29,931 nt of DNA from Actinomycetales bacterium UBA1383. GTDB taxonomy: Bacteria > Actinomycetota > Actinomycetes > Actinomycetales > Actinomycetaceae. Numbering within the stretch: the stretch's first letter is position 1; each line of letters begins with the position of its first letter. Position numbers and translations under genes: made by a program. The notes under the pieces were generated by a model that saw only the letters and a list, made by a program, of their open reading frames with translations, was not told where the DNA came from and did no database searches. Of the stretch, positions 1 to 5,959 are shown piece by piece. The stretch spans positions 1,397-31,327 of the forward strand of contig DBQX01000130.1 in NCBI GenBank assembly GCA_002305415.1, given 5' to 3'.

Positions 1-231
1 GCGCCAGGCGGCGAGGTCCGGGGCGGGGAGGCTGAGGGCCGCGGCCGAGTGCGCGAACCGCGCGAGGTGGCGCTCGAGGTGGTCGGCGCGCGTGCCGGCG
101 TCGTCATGGACCACCCGGGCGGTGTCGAAGCAGCCGTCGCCGCGGGTGAGGCCGGTGTCGTCGGCGAGGAGGAACGGGGTGTCCGGGTCGACGACGCCGC
201 GCCCCAGCACCGCGACCAACTGTCGGGTCAT
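1..231 (-). CDS. Class IV aminotransferase / aminodeoxychorismate lyase-like (5' part only)
   Basis: Only the first 77 codons are in the window; the gene runs off the left edge. The protein begins MTRQLVAVLGRGVVDP and then carries LADDTGLTRGDGCFDTARV. The GDGxF(D/E)T motif near residue 30 is the hallmark of the N-terminal domain of fold-type IV PLP enzymes (PabC, D-amino acid or branched-chain aminotransferases). A following H-x3-L-xRF segment (DHLERHLARF) also fits. The short N-terminus with no extra domain is closest to the PabC type, which would release p-aminobenzoate for folate synthesis. The PLP lysine lies outside the window, so the exact reaction is open. A TACCCT box ends 6 nt before the ATG and no Shine-Dalgarno is visible, which suggests a leaderless mRNA and supports this start. 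Confidence 0.75.
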   Translation of the reverse strand, partial: MTRQLVAVLGRGVVDPDTPFLLADDTGLTRGDGCFDTARVVHDDAGTRADHLERHLARFAHSAAALSLPAPDLAAWR

Positions 232-237
232 GGGGCA

Positions 238-243
238 AGGGTA
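238..243 (-). promoter_or_regulatory. -10 box for leaderless aminotransferase mRNA
   Basis: TACCCT on the minus strand is followed by TGCCCC and then ATG. The 6-nt gap puts the transcription start at or next to the start codon. No clear -35 is seen. It is inferred from the pattern repeated across this window. Confidence 0.5.
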
Positions 244-281
244 GGCCCTGATCCCGGAGACTCCGGCCCCGGCGAAGTCCG

Positions 282-575
282 CTACCGCCGTCGCGCACCC
301 CTCGCGCTGCCCGCTCCGCCACCACCGAGCGTCATGGACGCGCCGAGCAGGAACCCGAAGTCGTACCAACCGCCGGTGTTGTTCACCTCGTAGACGCTGA
401 CCGTGTCCGTGAACAACGAGATCACGAACGCCACCGGCGCGATGAGGCCGTGCCACAGCCCGAGCCAGAAACCCGCCGCGTCCGGACCCCCCACCGCTGG
501 ATTGGGCCCGGCGGCACAGGAGGCCAGCATCCCGGTCATCACCACCAGCAGGACCACGGTCGCTGTCTTCCTCAC
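282..575 (-). CDS. Small membrane-anchored lipoprotein, uncharacterised
   Basis: A 97-residue protein of unknown function. The GTG at 573-575 gives VRKTATVVLLVV followed by the lipobox LASC, a classic type II signal peptide. A GGGG stretch lies a few bases upstream. In-frame codons further upstream give a disordered Arg/Pro-rich extension unlike a real N-terminus. The mature part has the segment FWLGLWHGLIAPVAFVISLF, a probable membrane helix, then VYEVNNTGGWYDFGFLLGAS, a second hydrophobic stretch. From memory (not checked) this Trp-rich layout recurs in small uncharacterised bacterial membrane proteins. It ends in a Gly/Arg tail. It sits downstream of, and on the same strand as, the META gene but is separated by 122 bp that hold a gene remnant. 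Co-transcription is uncertain. Confidence 0.72.
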   Translation of the reverse strand: MRKTATVVLLVVMTGMLASCAAGPNPAVGGPDAAGFWLGLWHGLIAPVAFVISLFTDTVSVYEVNNTGGWYDFGFLLGASMTLGGGGAGSARGARRR

Positions 576-614
576 GTCCCCAGCGTGGCACCACGCCCGC
601 GCTGCCGTGGGACG

Positions 615-697
615 ATGACGCTCGCCGTCTGCCTGGTTTCCGACCGCGCGGGTACCCGGCTCCGGGACCTCTGGTATCGGCGGCGACCCGGCGGCGC
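615..697 (+). pseudogene. 5' remnant of a 2H phosphoesterase-like gene
   Basis: From the ATG at 615 the plus strand reads MTLAVCLVSDRAGTRLRDLW. The intact 2H phosphoesterase at 5374 starts MALAVCALFDRRGERAIREL followed by W. The two match at M, LAVC, the D-R-x-G-x-R pattern and R-(D/E)-L-W with a one-residue gap. After about 25 codons the similarity stops, just before the stop codon of the META gene on the other strand. No HxT/S catalytic motifs remain, so it cannot be an active enzyme. The reading frame continues to 914, but only as antisense of the META gene. I interpret this as the surviving 5' end of a deleted paralogue. Confidence 0.6.
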
Positions 698-1390
698 TCA
701 CTCCGCGCGGGTGAGGGTGACGGCGAGGGCGCCGTCGTCGGTGCGCAGCTCGAGCCGCGGGCCCTCCAGCTGGACGGTGGCCACCGACTCGAGCGCCCGG
801 AGGAACTGCGCCTCCTGCTCCATGACCCCCTCGGGCCCGGCGCAGAACATGCGCGTGGCGGCGGGGGGTCCGATCGTCAGGCGGTCGCCGTCACCGTGCC
901 ACGAGGCGTGGTAGCGGTTGCAGCCCGCGCGGCCACTGAGCGTGCCCTCCGCGAACGCGAGGGTCAGCTCCGTCCCGGGGAGGACGCTGACGACGGCCTG
1001 GCGGCCGTTGTTGTACGCGGTGACCAGCCACGACGTGCCGGCCAGCTCCCGGCTCTGCGCCGTGAAGGTGGCGCGCGCGGCACCGGACGCGTCCCGGAGC
1101 ACGAGGACCTCCCCCTCGACGACGGCGCTGGCCGCGTCCCGCAGCGCGGCGGCGAAGGCGTCGGCCTGCCGCATCACCGGCTCGGGGCAGGCCATCAGGG
1201 TGGTCGCGAGGCCGGGCGCGAGCGCGAATCCGCCGCCCTCGCCCGTGTACGCGCCGCGATACCGGTTGCAGCCATCCGTGCCCATCACGGCACCACCCGC
1301 CACGGTGAGGGTCACCACCGTCCCGGGCAACGCGGGTGCGTCCCCCAGCGCGGTGAGGATCCACGTGGTGCCCTCGAGGCTCCGCTCCAT
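698..1390 (-). CDS. Tandem META-domain protein (HslJ/DUF306-like)
   Basis: A 230-residue protein with two copies of the META (HslJ-type) domain. Copy one spans about residues 4-110 with GTDGCNRYRGAY (38-49) and the conserved CPEP (68-71). Copy two spans about 116-225 with AGCNRYHASW (155-164) and FCAGPEG (182-188). The GCNxY signature and the C-P/G-P-E segment after a T-x2-(M/R) strand are typical of the family. META domains occur in heat-inducible HslJ and in secreted lipoproteins; their molecular role is not well defined. Here there is no signal peptide or lipobox, so the protein is predicted cytosolic, which is less common. GGAGGAAGGGG upstream of the ATG serves as Shine-Dalgarno. It lies 37 bp downstream of the NYN gene on the same strand, so the two may be co-transcribed. 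Confidence 0.85.
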   Translation of the reverse strand: MERSLEGTTWILTALGDAPALPGTVVTLTVAGGAVMGTDGCNRYRGAYTGEGGGFALAPGLATTLMACPEPVMRQADAFAAALRDAASAVVEGEVLVLRDASGAARATFTAQSRELAGTSWLVTAYNNGRQAVVSVLPGTELTLAFAEGTLSGRAGCNRYHASWHGDGDRLTIGPPAATRMFCAGPEGVMEQEAQFLRALESVATVQLEGPRLELRTDDGALAVTLTRAE

Positions 1391-1427
1391 GTGCCACCCC
1401 TTCCTCCGGATCGACCTGGCGGGCCGC

Positions 1428-2186
1428 TCAGCGGGCCCGCACGTAGAGCGCCCGTTTGCCCGATCCCGGCAGCGCCCGCTCCTTCAGCTGGAACGCCGCC
1501 TCGGAACGCACGAGGTCGCTGAGCTTCTTGTAGCCGTAGAGCCGGGCGTCGAAGTCCGGCTGCAGCTTGTTGAGGTAGCTCCCGAACGCGGAGAGCGTGG
1601 CCCATCCGGTCTCGTCGCTGGCGTTCTCCAGGGCCTCCAGCATGAACTCCAGCGGCACCGGCTGCGGCGGGCTCGACCCGCCGGACGGTGCCGCCTCGGC
1701 GCGTGCACCCTCCTCGGCGGGCTGCAGCAGGTCGGTGAACACGAACTTGTGGCAGGCGTTCCGGAACGCCTCGGGGGTCTTCCGTTCCCCGAAGCCGAGC
1801 ACGGTCAGGCCCTCCTCGCGGATCCGCAGGGCGAGGCCCGTGAAGTCGCTATCGGAGGAGACGAGGCAGAACCCGTCGAAGCGCCGGGTGTAGAGGAGGT
1901 CCATCGCGTCGATGATGAGCATCGAGTCGGTGGCGTTCTTGCCCGTGGTGTAGGCGAACTGCTGGACGGGCTTGATGGCGTGCCGGTTGAGCGACTTCTT
2001 CCACTGCGCGCTGCTGGATGCGGTGAAGTCCCCGTAGATGCGCCGCACGGTGGCCTCACCGTACGTCGCGATCTCGGCCAGCAGCCCGTCGATCTTCGCC
2101 GCCTGGGCGTTGTCCGCGTCGATGAGGACGGCGAACTTCGGGAGGGACTCGTCCCCGCCACCGATCGGCTCGCGGTCCCTGTCCAT
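1428..2186 (-). CDS. NYN-domain protein with C-terminal OST-HTH/LOTUS-like domain
   Basis: A 252-residue protein. Residues 17-155 form a NYN (LabA/DUF88-like, PIN-type) nuclease domain. FAVLIDADNAQ carries acidic D23 and D25, TTGKNATDSMLIIDAMDLLY gives D87, and LVSSDSDF gives D112 and D114. These are the usual metal-binding acids of NYN RNases. FGERKTPEAFRNACHKFVF is the typical end of the domain. After a Pro/Ala linker (about 157-176) the C-terminal 75 residues, including SAFGSYLNKLQPDF and YGYKKLSDLV, match the OST-HTH (LOTUS) RNA-binding fold. The combination is common in bacteria and suggests RNA cleavage or binding; the target is unknown. The start at 2186 is supported by GGAGGAGG six bases upstream. 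The longer in-frame extension runs antisense through the SDR gene. Confidence 0.88.
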   Translation of the reverse strand: MDRDREPIGGGDESLPKFAVLIDADNAQAAKIDGLLAEIATYGEATVRRIYGDFTASSSAQWKKSLNRHAIKPVQQFAYTTGKNATDSMLIIDAMDLLYTRRFDGFCLVSSDSDFTGLALRIREEGLTVLGFGERKTPEAFRNACHKFVFTDLLQPAEEGARAEAAPSGGSSPPQPVPLEFMLEALENASDETGWATLSAFGSYLNKLQPDFDARLYGYKKLSDLVRSEAAFQLKERALPGSGKRALYVRAR

Positions 2187-2244
2187 CACGCCTCCTCCGT
2201 CGCCCCTCATGCTATGCCCACGCCCCCGCGGACGCCGGGCGGCG

Positions 2245-2250
2245 TAGTCT
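2245..2250 (+). promoter_or_regulatory. -10 box for leaderless SDR mRNA
   Basis: TAGTCT is followed by CGGATC and then ATG at 2257. The 6-nt gap and missing Shine-Dalgarno indicate a leaderless transcript. Confidence 0.55.
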
Positions 2251-2256
2251 CGGATC

Positions 2257-3120
2257 ATGAGCGCGCCCGATGACGCCACGCCCCACAGCCTCGCCGAACG
2301 CCACTCGCTGGACGGCAGGATCGCCGTCGTGACGGGCGGCAGCCGGGGCCTCGGGCTCGCGATCGCGCGGCTCCTGGCGTCGCGCGGCGCGACCGTCGTG
2401 ATCGGCGCCCGCGACCAGCAGCGGGTGGACGACGCCGTCGCCCGCCTCACGGCGAGCGGGATGCGGGTGCATGGGCGGGCGTGCGACGTCGGCGACTTCA
2501 GCGACGTCGAGGCCCTCCGAGACGACGCCCTCGCCCACGGCGGGCTCGACATCTGGGTGAACAACGCCGGCGCGGCGGGGCTGTACGGCCCCACCCACCT
2601 CACGCCACCCGCGACGTTCGAGCGCGTGGTGCGCACGAACATCCTGGGGACCTTCCACGGCTGCCGCGCCGTCCTGCCGGGGATGATCGAGCGCGGTGAC
2701 GGGCACGTCGTGAACCTCTACGGCCGCGGTGCGAGCAAGCCGGTGCCCCTGCAGAACGCCTACGCCTCCTCCAAGGCCTGGGTGCGGACCTTCACGCGCA
2801 CGCTGCAGCAGGAGCTGAAGGGCACGGGCGTGCATGTCCACGGCTTCAACCCCGGTCTCGTGACCACGGACATGCTCGGGGAGGTGACGGTGGTGCCCGG
2901 CTACGAGGACAAGGTCAGGGCGCTCCCCGTGGTGGTGGGTCTGTGGGGCCAGCCGCCGGAGGTCGCCGCCCTCCCGGTTCTCGGCCTGGTCTCCGGCCGG
3001 GCGCGGGAGTACCGCGACCTCACCCCGCGGCGTGCCGTCACCCGGGCCGCGCGCTCGGTGGCCGCGGGCCGCCTCCGCCCGGAGCGCCGGATGCCCATGG
3101 AGATCCGCACCGCCGAGTGA
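2257..3120 (+). CDS. Short-chain dehydrogenase/reductase, atypical catalytic serine
   Basis: A 287-residue classical-size SDR. The Rossmann nucleotide motif is TGGSRGLG (26-33), the NNAG motif is at 102-105, and the active-site YASSK (169-173) gives Y169 and K173. Specificity was not resolved. The position 13 residues before the catalytic Tyr, normally Ser, is Gly156 (in NLYGRGASK). Ser160 is nearby but out of register. This may shift or weaken activity. After about residue 255 the tail is rich in Arg and Ala and is probably a flexible C-terminal extension. The start has a TAGTCT box 6 nt upstream and no Shine-Dalgarno. Its TGA stop directly abuts the stop of the convergent phosphatase gene, with no spacer. 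Confidence 0.87.
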   Translation: MSAPDDATPHSLAERHSLDGRIAVVTGGSRGLGLAIARLLASRGATVVIGARDQQRVDDAVARLTASGMRVHGRACDVGDFSDVEALRDDALAHGGLDIWVNNAGAAGLYGPTHLTPPATFERVVRTNILGTFHGCRAVLPGMIERGDGHVVNLYGRGASKPVPLQNAYASSKAWVRTFTRTLQQELKGTGVHVHGFNPGLVTTDMLGEVTVVPGYEDKVRALPVVVGLWGQPPEVAALPVLGLVSGRAREYRDLTPRRAVTRAARSVAAGRLRPERRMPMEIRTAE

Positions 3121-3708
3121 TCACTGCGGCGTGACCGGGACGTACCGCTCCACGTAGCGCCGCTGGGCCGGGGTCTCGATCATGCTCCAGCGCACGCCCC
3201 GGACCCGCGCGATCGCCTCCGCCGCGGTGTCGCCGAACTCCATCGCGAGCAGCGCGGCCACGAGCCCGGTGCGCCCGAGCCCGGCACGGCAGTGCACCAC
3301 CACCCGCCCCCCGGCGCGAAGGACCTCCTTCAGCTCCGCCGCCAACGCCGGCCAGGCCTCCTCGAAGCGGGTGTCGGGCGGGTGCATGTCCGGGATGGGG
3401 GCGTGGCGCCAGCGCATCCCGGCCGCCTCGACGGCGGCACGGAGTTCCGGCACCCCGAGCAGGGCCAGCTCGTGGTCCTCGACGAGGGTGACGACGACGT
3501 CGGCCCCCCAGTCCCGGATCGCCGCGATGTCCGCGTCGAGGTCCCGGGACCAGAGGAAGCCCCACGGGTAGGGCGGGGTCTTCCCCGGGCAGGGGGTCAT
3601 GCCGACGCGACCGCCGGCCGGGCCGACCTCGAAGGATCCCACCCGCAGTGGGCGGGGCCTGCCCGGCACGTCGATCCTCACGCCCCCAATGGTGCCAGCA
3701 GGCGGCAC
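3121..3708 (-). CDS. CDKN3-like protein tyrosine / dual-specificity phosphatase
   Basis: A 195-residue cytosolic phosphatase. The P-loop HCRAGLGRTG (139-148) gives the nucleophile C140 and phosphate-binding R146, matching HCx5R. D107 in IPDMHPPD is the likely general acid. The N-terminal part, with MTPCPGK and the RDLDADIAAIRDWGA segment, is typical of the CDKN3-type bacterial phosphatases, which would dephosphorylate proteins or small phosphoesters. The true substrate is unknown. The given start is GTG at 3706-3708. GTG at 3679-3681 (giving VRIDVPG) is an equally possible start, because neither has a good Shine-Dalgarno. The start lies 12 bp after the stop of the secreted-protein gene on the same strand, so translation from a shared mRNA is likely. 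Confidence 0.83.
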   Translation of the reverse strand: MPPAGTIGGVRIDVPGRPRPLRVGSFEVGPAGGRVGMTPCPGKTPPYPWGFLWSRDLDADIAAIRDWGADVVVTLVEDHELALLGVPELRAAVEAAGMRWRHAPIPDMHPPDTRFEEAWPALAAELKEVLRAGGRVVVHCRAGLGRTGLVAALLAMEFGDTAAEAIARVRGVRWSMIETPAQRRYVERYVPVTPQ

Positions 3709-3720
3709 GCGGGGCCCGCG

Positions 3721-4161
3721 TCAGGGCTGCTGGGCTGTCTGCTGGCCCCGGTCGAGGGAGTTCGGGCTGCCGAAGTCCGTGTCGAGGGCGTAGCGGCCGG
3801 TCACCGCCGGCCACGCCTCACCCTCCGGCAGTGCGCTGTGCAGGAACTGCTCGCCGGTGTCGTGCAGGGAGGAGTTGTCGTTGATGGGGTCGAACACGTC
3901 GGAGTCCGCGAGGTGCTCGCACCGTTCGTTGTTCGTCGTGACGGTGGTGACGGCGCCGTCGATGGGGTTCCCGTCGATGTCGACGGGGACGTAGTCCCAC
4001 GGCGCGTTCATGTGGGCGCGATCGGTGAGCCAGAGGTCCAGCATCTGGTAGTCCTGTCCAGGGATCTCCTTGTCCCCGACGTGGTGGGCGGTGGCGGGGA
4101 GCGCCACTGTGAGCGCGAGCGCGGTGAGGGGAACGGCGCACGCAAGTGTCCTGATCTTCAT
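3721..4161 (-). CDS. Secreted protein of unknown function
   Basis: A 146-residue protein that I do not recognise. MKIRTLACAVPLTALALTVA followed by LPATA is a clear type I signal peptide, with cleavage likely after TA near residue 25. The mature protein of about 120 residues starts HHVGDKE. It is acidic, rich in Asp, Asn and Thr, has one Cys (in NNERCEHL), and ends in a Gln-rich tail (GQQTAQQP). There is no membrane anchor or catalytic motif. Two adjacent ATGs exist, at 4164 and 4161. AGGAG lies only 1 nt from the first and 4 nt from the second, so 4161 is preferred. A strong hairpin separates it from the upstream adenine deaminase gene. It probably has its own promoter and shares an mRNA with the phosphatase downstream. 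Confidence 0.7.
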   Translation of the reverse strand: MKIRTLACAVPLTALALTVALPATAHHVGDKEIPGQDYQMLDLWLTDRAHMNAPWDYVPVDIDGNPIDGAVTTVTTNNERCEHLADSDVFDPINDNSSLHDTGEQFLHSALPEGEAWPAVTGRYALDTDFGSPNSLDRGQQTAQQP

Positions 4162-4225
4162 CATTCTCCTGTCGACGGTGACAGGCGGCCCGGGCAGCGT
4201 CGCCGCGGGCTGCCGAGGAGAAGTC

Positions 4226-4252
4226 TGCCCCCCGGCGGGCCGCGCCGGGGCA
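4226..4252 (-). terminator. GC-rich hairpin after adenine deaminase gene
   Basis: CCCCGGC (4230-4236) and GCCGGGG (4244-4250) form a perfect 7-bp stem with a 7-nt loop, extendable by flanking TG/CA. It sits 9-35 nt beyond the deaminase stop on the minus strand. There is no U-tract, so it is a probable actinobacterial-type terminator, not a canonical one. Confidence 0.42.
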
Positions 4253-4260
4253 CCGACGGG

Positions 4261-5283
4261 TTAAGCGTTGGTGGAGAAACGGGTACTCACCCCGGCCCGC
4301 CACTGCACTATTGCCTCGCGCAGTTCGTCCTTGCGTGCGGGCGAGGCGAAGGCGCCGTCGACCGAGTTGGCCGCGAGGGTGGCCAGCGCGTCGGCGTCGA
4401 GACCGAACGCGTCCCGGACAGCGGCGAAGTTGTCGTCCACGTAGCCCCCGAAGTAGGCGGGGTCGTCGGAGTTGACGCAGACGTTGAGGCCCGCGGCCAG
4501 CATCCGCGGCAACGGGTGCTCCGCCAGGGAGGGCACCGCGTGCAGCCGGACGTTGGAGAGCGGGCACACCGTCAGCGGCACGCGATCGCGGACGAGTCGC
4601 TCCACCAGGGCCGGGTCCTCCACCGACCGGATCCCGTGGTCGATCCGCTCCGCGTGGAGCAGGTCGAGGCTGTCGCGCACGAACACGGCCGGTCCCTCCT
4701 CGCCGGCGTGGGCGATGCGGTGCAGGCCGAGGGCACCCGCCCGGGCGAACAGGTCCACGAACAGCGACGGCGGGTGGCCCACCTCCGCCGAGTCCAGGCC
4801 GATCCCGGCGATCGGGGCGCGCAGGGCGAGCAGCTCGGTGAGGACGGCGTCGGCCTCCGCGGCGGGACGGTCACGGAGGAACGCGGCGAAGAGGTCCGTC
4901 GTGACGCCGAGCTCGTCCTCGGCCGCCGCGAGCGCCGCCGCGATGCCCTCGACCACGGCGCCGAGCGGGACGCCACGGATCAGGTGGGCCTGGGGATCGA
5001 ACATGATCTCCGCATGCATGACCCCGCCTGCCGCGGCACGGCGCAGGTAGGCCGCCGTCAACGACTCGAAGTCCTCCGGGGTGCGCAGGACCGCCATGTT
5101 CTCGTAGTAGAGGTCGAGGAACGACTGGAGGTCCGTGAACTCGTAACGGCGGCGAAGTGCGGCCGCATCGGGCGTGGGCAGGGCGATGCCGTTGCGCTCG
5201 GCGAGTTCGAGCACCATCGGCACCTCGAGCGTGCCCTCGATGTGGAGGTGGAGTTCCGCGCAGGGTGGCGTGTCCGTTGCCAT
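4261..5283 (-). CDS. Adenine deaminase of the adenosine deaminase-like superfamily
   Basis: A 340-residue metal-dependent amidohydrolase of purine salvage. Visible motifs are AELHLHIEGTLE (zinc ligands H12 and H14), HAGEE (H192 and E195, ligand and catalytic acid), ERIDHG (212-217), CPLSNVRL (240-247) and NSDDPAYFGGY (271-281; D273 ligand). The last motif is SDDPxYFGGY, which marks the adenine deaminase (Aah1-like) branch. Adenosine deaminases usually have NTDDP. The predicted reaction is therefore adenine to hypoxanthine plus ammonia. This is inferred from motifs; adenosine or modified adenine as substrate is not excluded. The start at ATG 5281-5283 gives the family N-terminus. The upstream in-frame ATG at 5352 adds 23 unconserved residues. 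The ribosome site is weak. It diverges from the 2H phosphoesterase gene. Confidence 0.88.
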   Translation of the reverse strand: MATDTPPCAELHLHIEGTLEVPMVLELAERNGIALPTPDAAALRRRYEFTDLQSFLDLYYENMAVLRTPEDFESLTAAYLRRAAAGGVMHAEIMFDPQAHLIRGVPLGAVVEGIAAALAAAEDELGVTTDLFAAFLRDRPAAEADAVLTELLALRAPIAGIGLDSAEVGHPPSLFVDLFARAGALGLHRIAHAGEEGPAVFVRDSLDLLHAERIDHGIRSVEDPALVERLVRDRVPLTVCPLSNVRLHAVPSLAEHPLPRMLAAGLNVCVNSDDPAYFGGYVDDNFAAVRDAFGLDADALATLAANSVDGAFASPARKDELREAIVQWRAGVSTRFSTNA

Positions 5284-5373
5284 ACAGCCATGATGACGCG
5301 TCCCCCCGAAATCGGTGGCGGGATCCGCGGCCAGCGGGGACCCTGAGGTCATGCCTGCTGCGACGGTGGCCTG

Positions 5374-5898
5374 ATGGCCCTCGCCGTCTGCGCGCTGTTC
5401 GACCGGAGGGGGGAGCGCGCCATCCGCGAACTCTGGGGCCGCCTCGAGGCCGCGGGCGTTCCGACCCTGCTGTCACTCACCCACGGTCGCCACCGCGCGC
5501 ACCTGTCCTACGCCGTCGCGCTCGCCTGGGACCTGGGGAGGGTGACCGACGCCGTCACCGCCCTTCCCACCGGTGGCCCCTTCACCATCGCGTTCCACGG
5601 CACGCTCCTCTTCCCCCGCGGGCGGGCGGCACTCGCCGCCTCGATCCCGGCCGACGTCGCCGCGCGCCAGGAGCGGGTGGCGCGCGCGGTCGCGGGAGCC
5701 GGCGCGCTGGTGCACCACCACTACGAGCCGGGCCAGTGGGTGCCGCACGTGTCGGTGGCGACGCGGGTGAAGCGCGCGCAGCTGCCCGTGGTGGCGCGAC
5801 TCGTCCACGACGTGCTGCCCCTCAGCGTGGAGGTGACAGGAGCGGCGCTGATCGACTCCGGGACCGGGGAGGCCTGGCCGATTCCCGGTATCCCCTAG
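5374..5898 (+). CDS. 2H phosphoesterase superfamily protein (2'-5' RNA ligase-like)
   Basis: A 174-residue cytosolic protein with the two short motifs of the 2H superfamily: HLS at 43-45 (RAHLSYAV) and HVS at 125-127 (VPHVSVAT). Their spacing of about 80 residues is normal for the fold. Members hydrolyse or form 2',3'-cyclic or 2'-5' phosphodiester bonds in RNA or small cyclic phosphates. Which one is acted on here is unknown. The N-terminus MALAVCALFDRRG is shared with the broken copy at 615. ATG at 5374 is chosen from that match; no clear Shine-Dalgarno or leaderless -10 precedes it. It stands alone between the divergent deaminase and the LTA-synthase-like gene. Confidence 0.78.
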   Translation: MALAVCALFDRRGERAIRELWGRLEAAGVPTLLSLTHGRHRAHLSYAVALAWDLGRVTDAVTALPTGGPFTIAFHGTLLFPRGRAALAASIPADVAARQERVARAVAGAGALVHHHYEPGQWVPHVSVATRVKRAQLPVVARLVHDVLPLSVEVTGAALIDSGTGEAWPIPGIP

Positions 5899-5945
5899 CC
5901 CACCCGCGTGAGATACGCCGCAGTTCCGCCTCCCACCTGCGCCGT

Positions 5946-5951
5946 TAGGAT
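5946..5951 (+). promoter_or_regulatory. -10 box for LTA-synthase-like gene
   Basis: TAGGAT is followed by 8 nt and the ATG at 5960. The same bases include AGGA, which could act as a weak ribosome site, so a leaderless or a short-leader mRNA are both possible. Confidence 0.5.
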
Positions 5952-5959
5952 TGTGTCCC

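Noticed and set aside
3292..5346. 684-codon plus-strand open frame
   Set aside because: It is antisense to the phosphatase, secreted-protein and adenine deaminase genes, has low-complexity Arg/Val/Gly content and no domain; an artefact of high GC.
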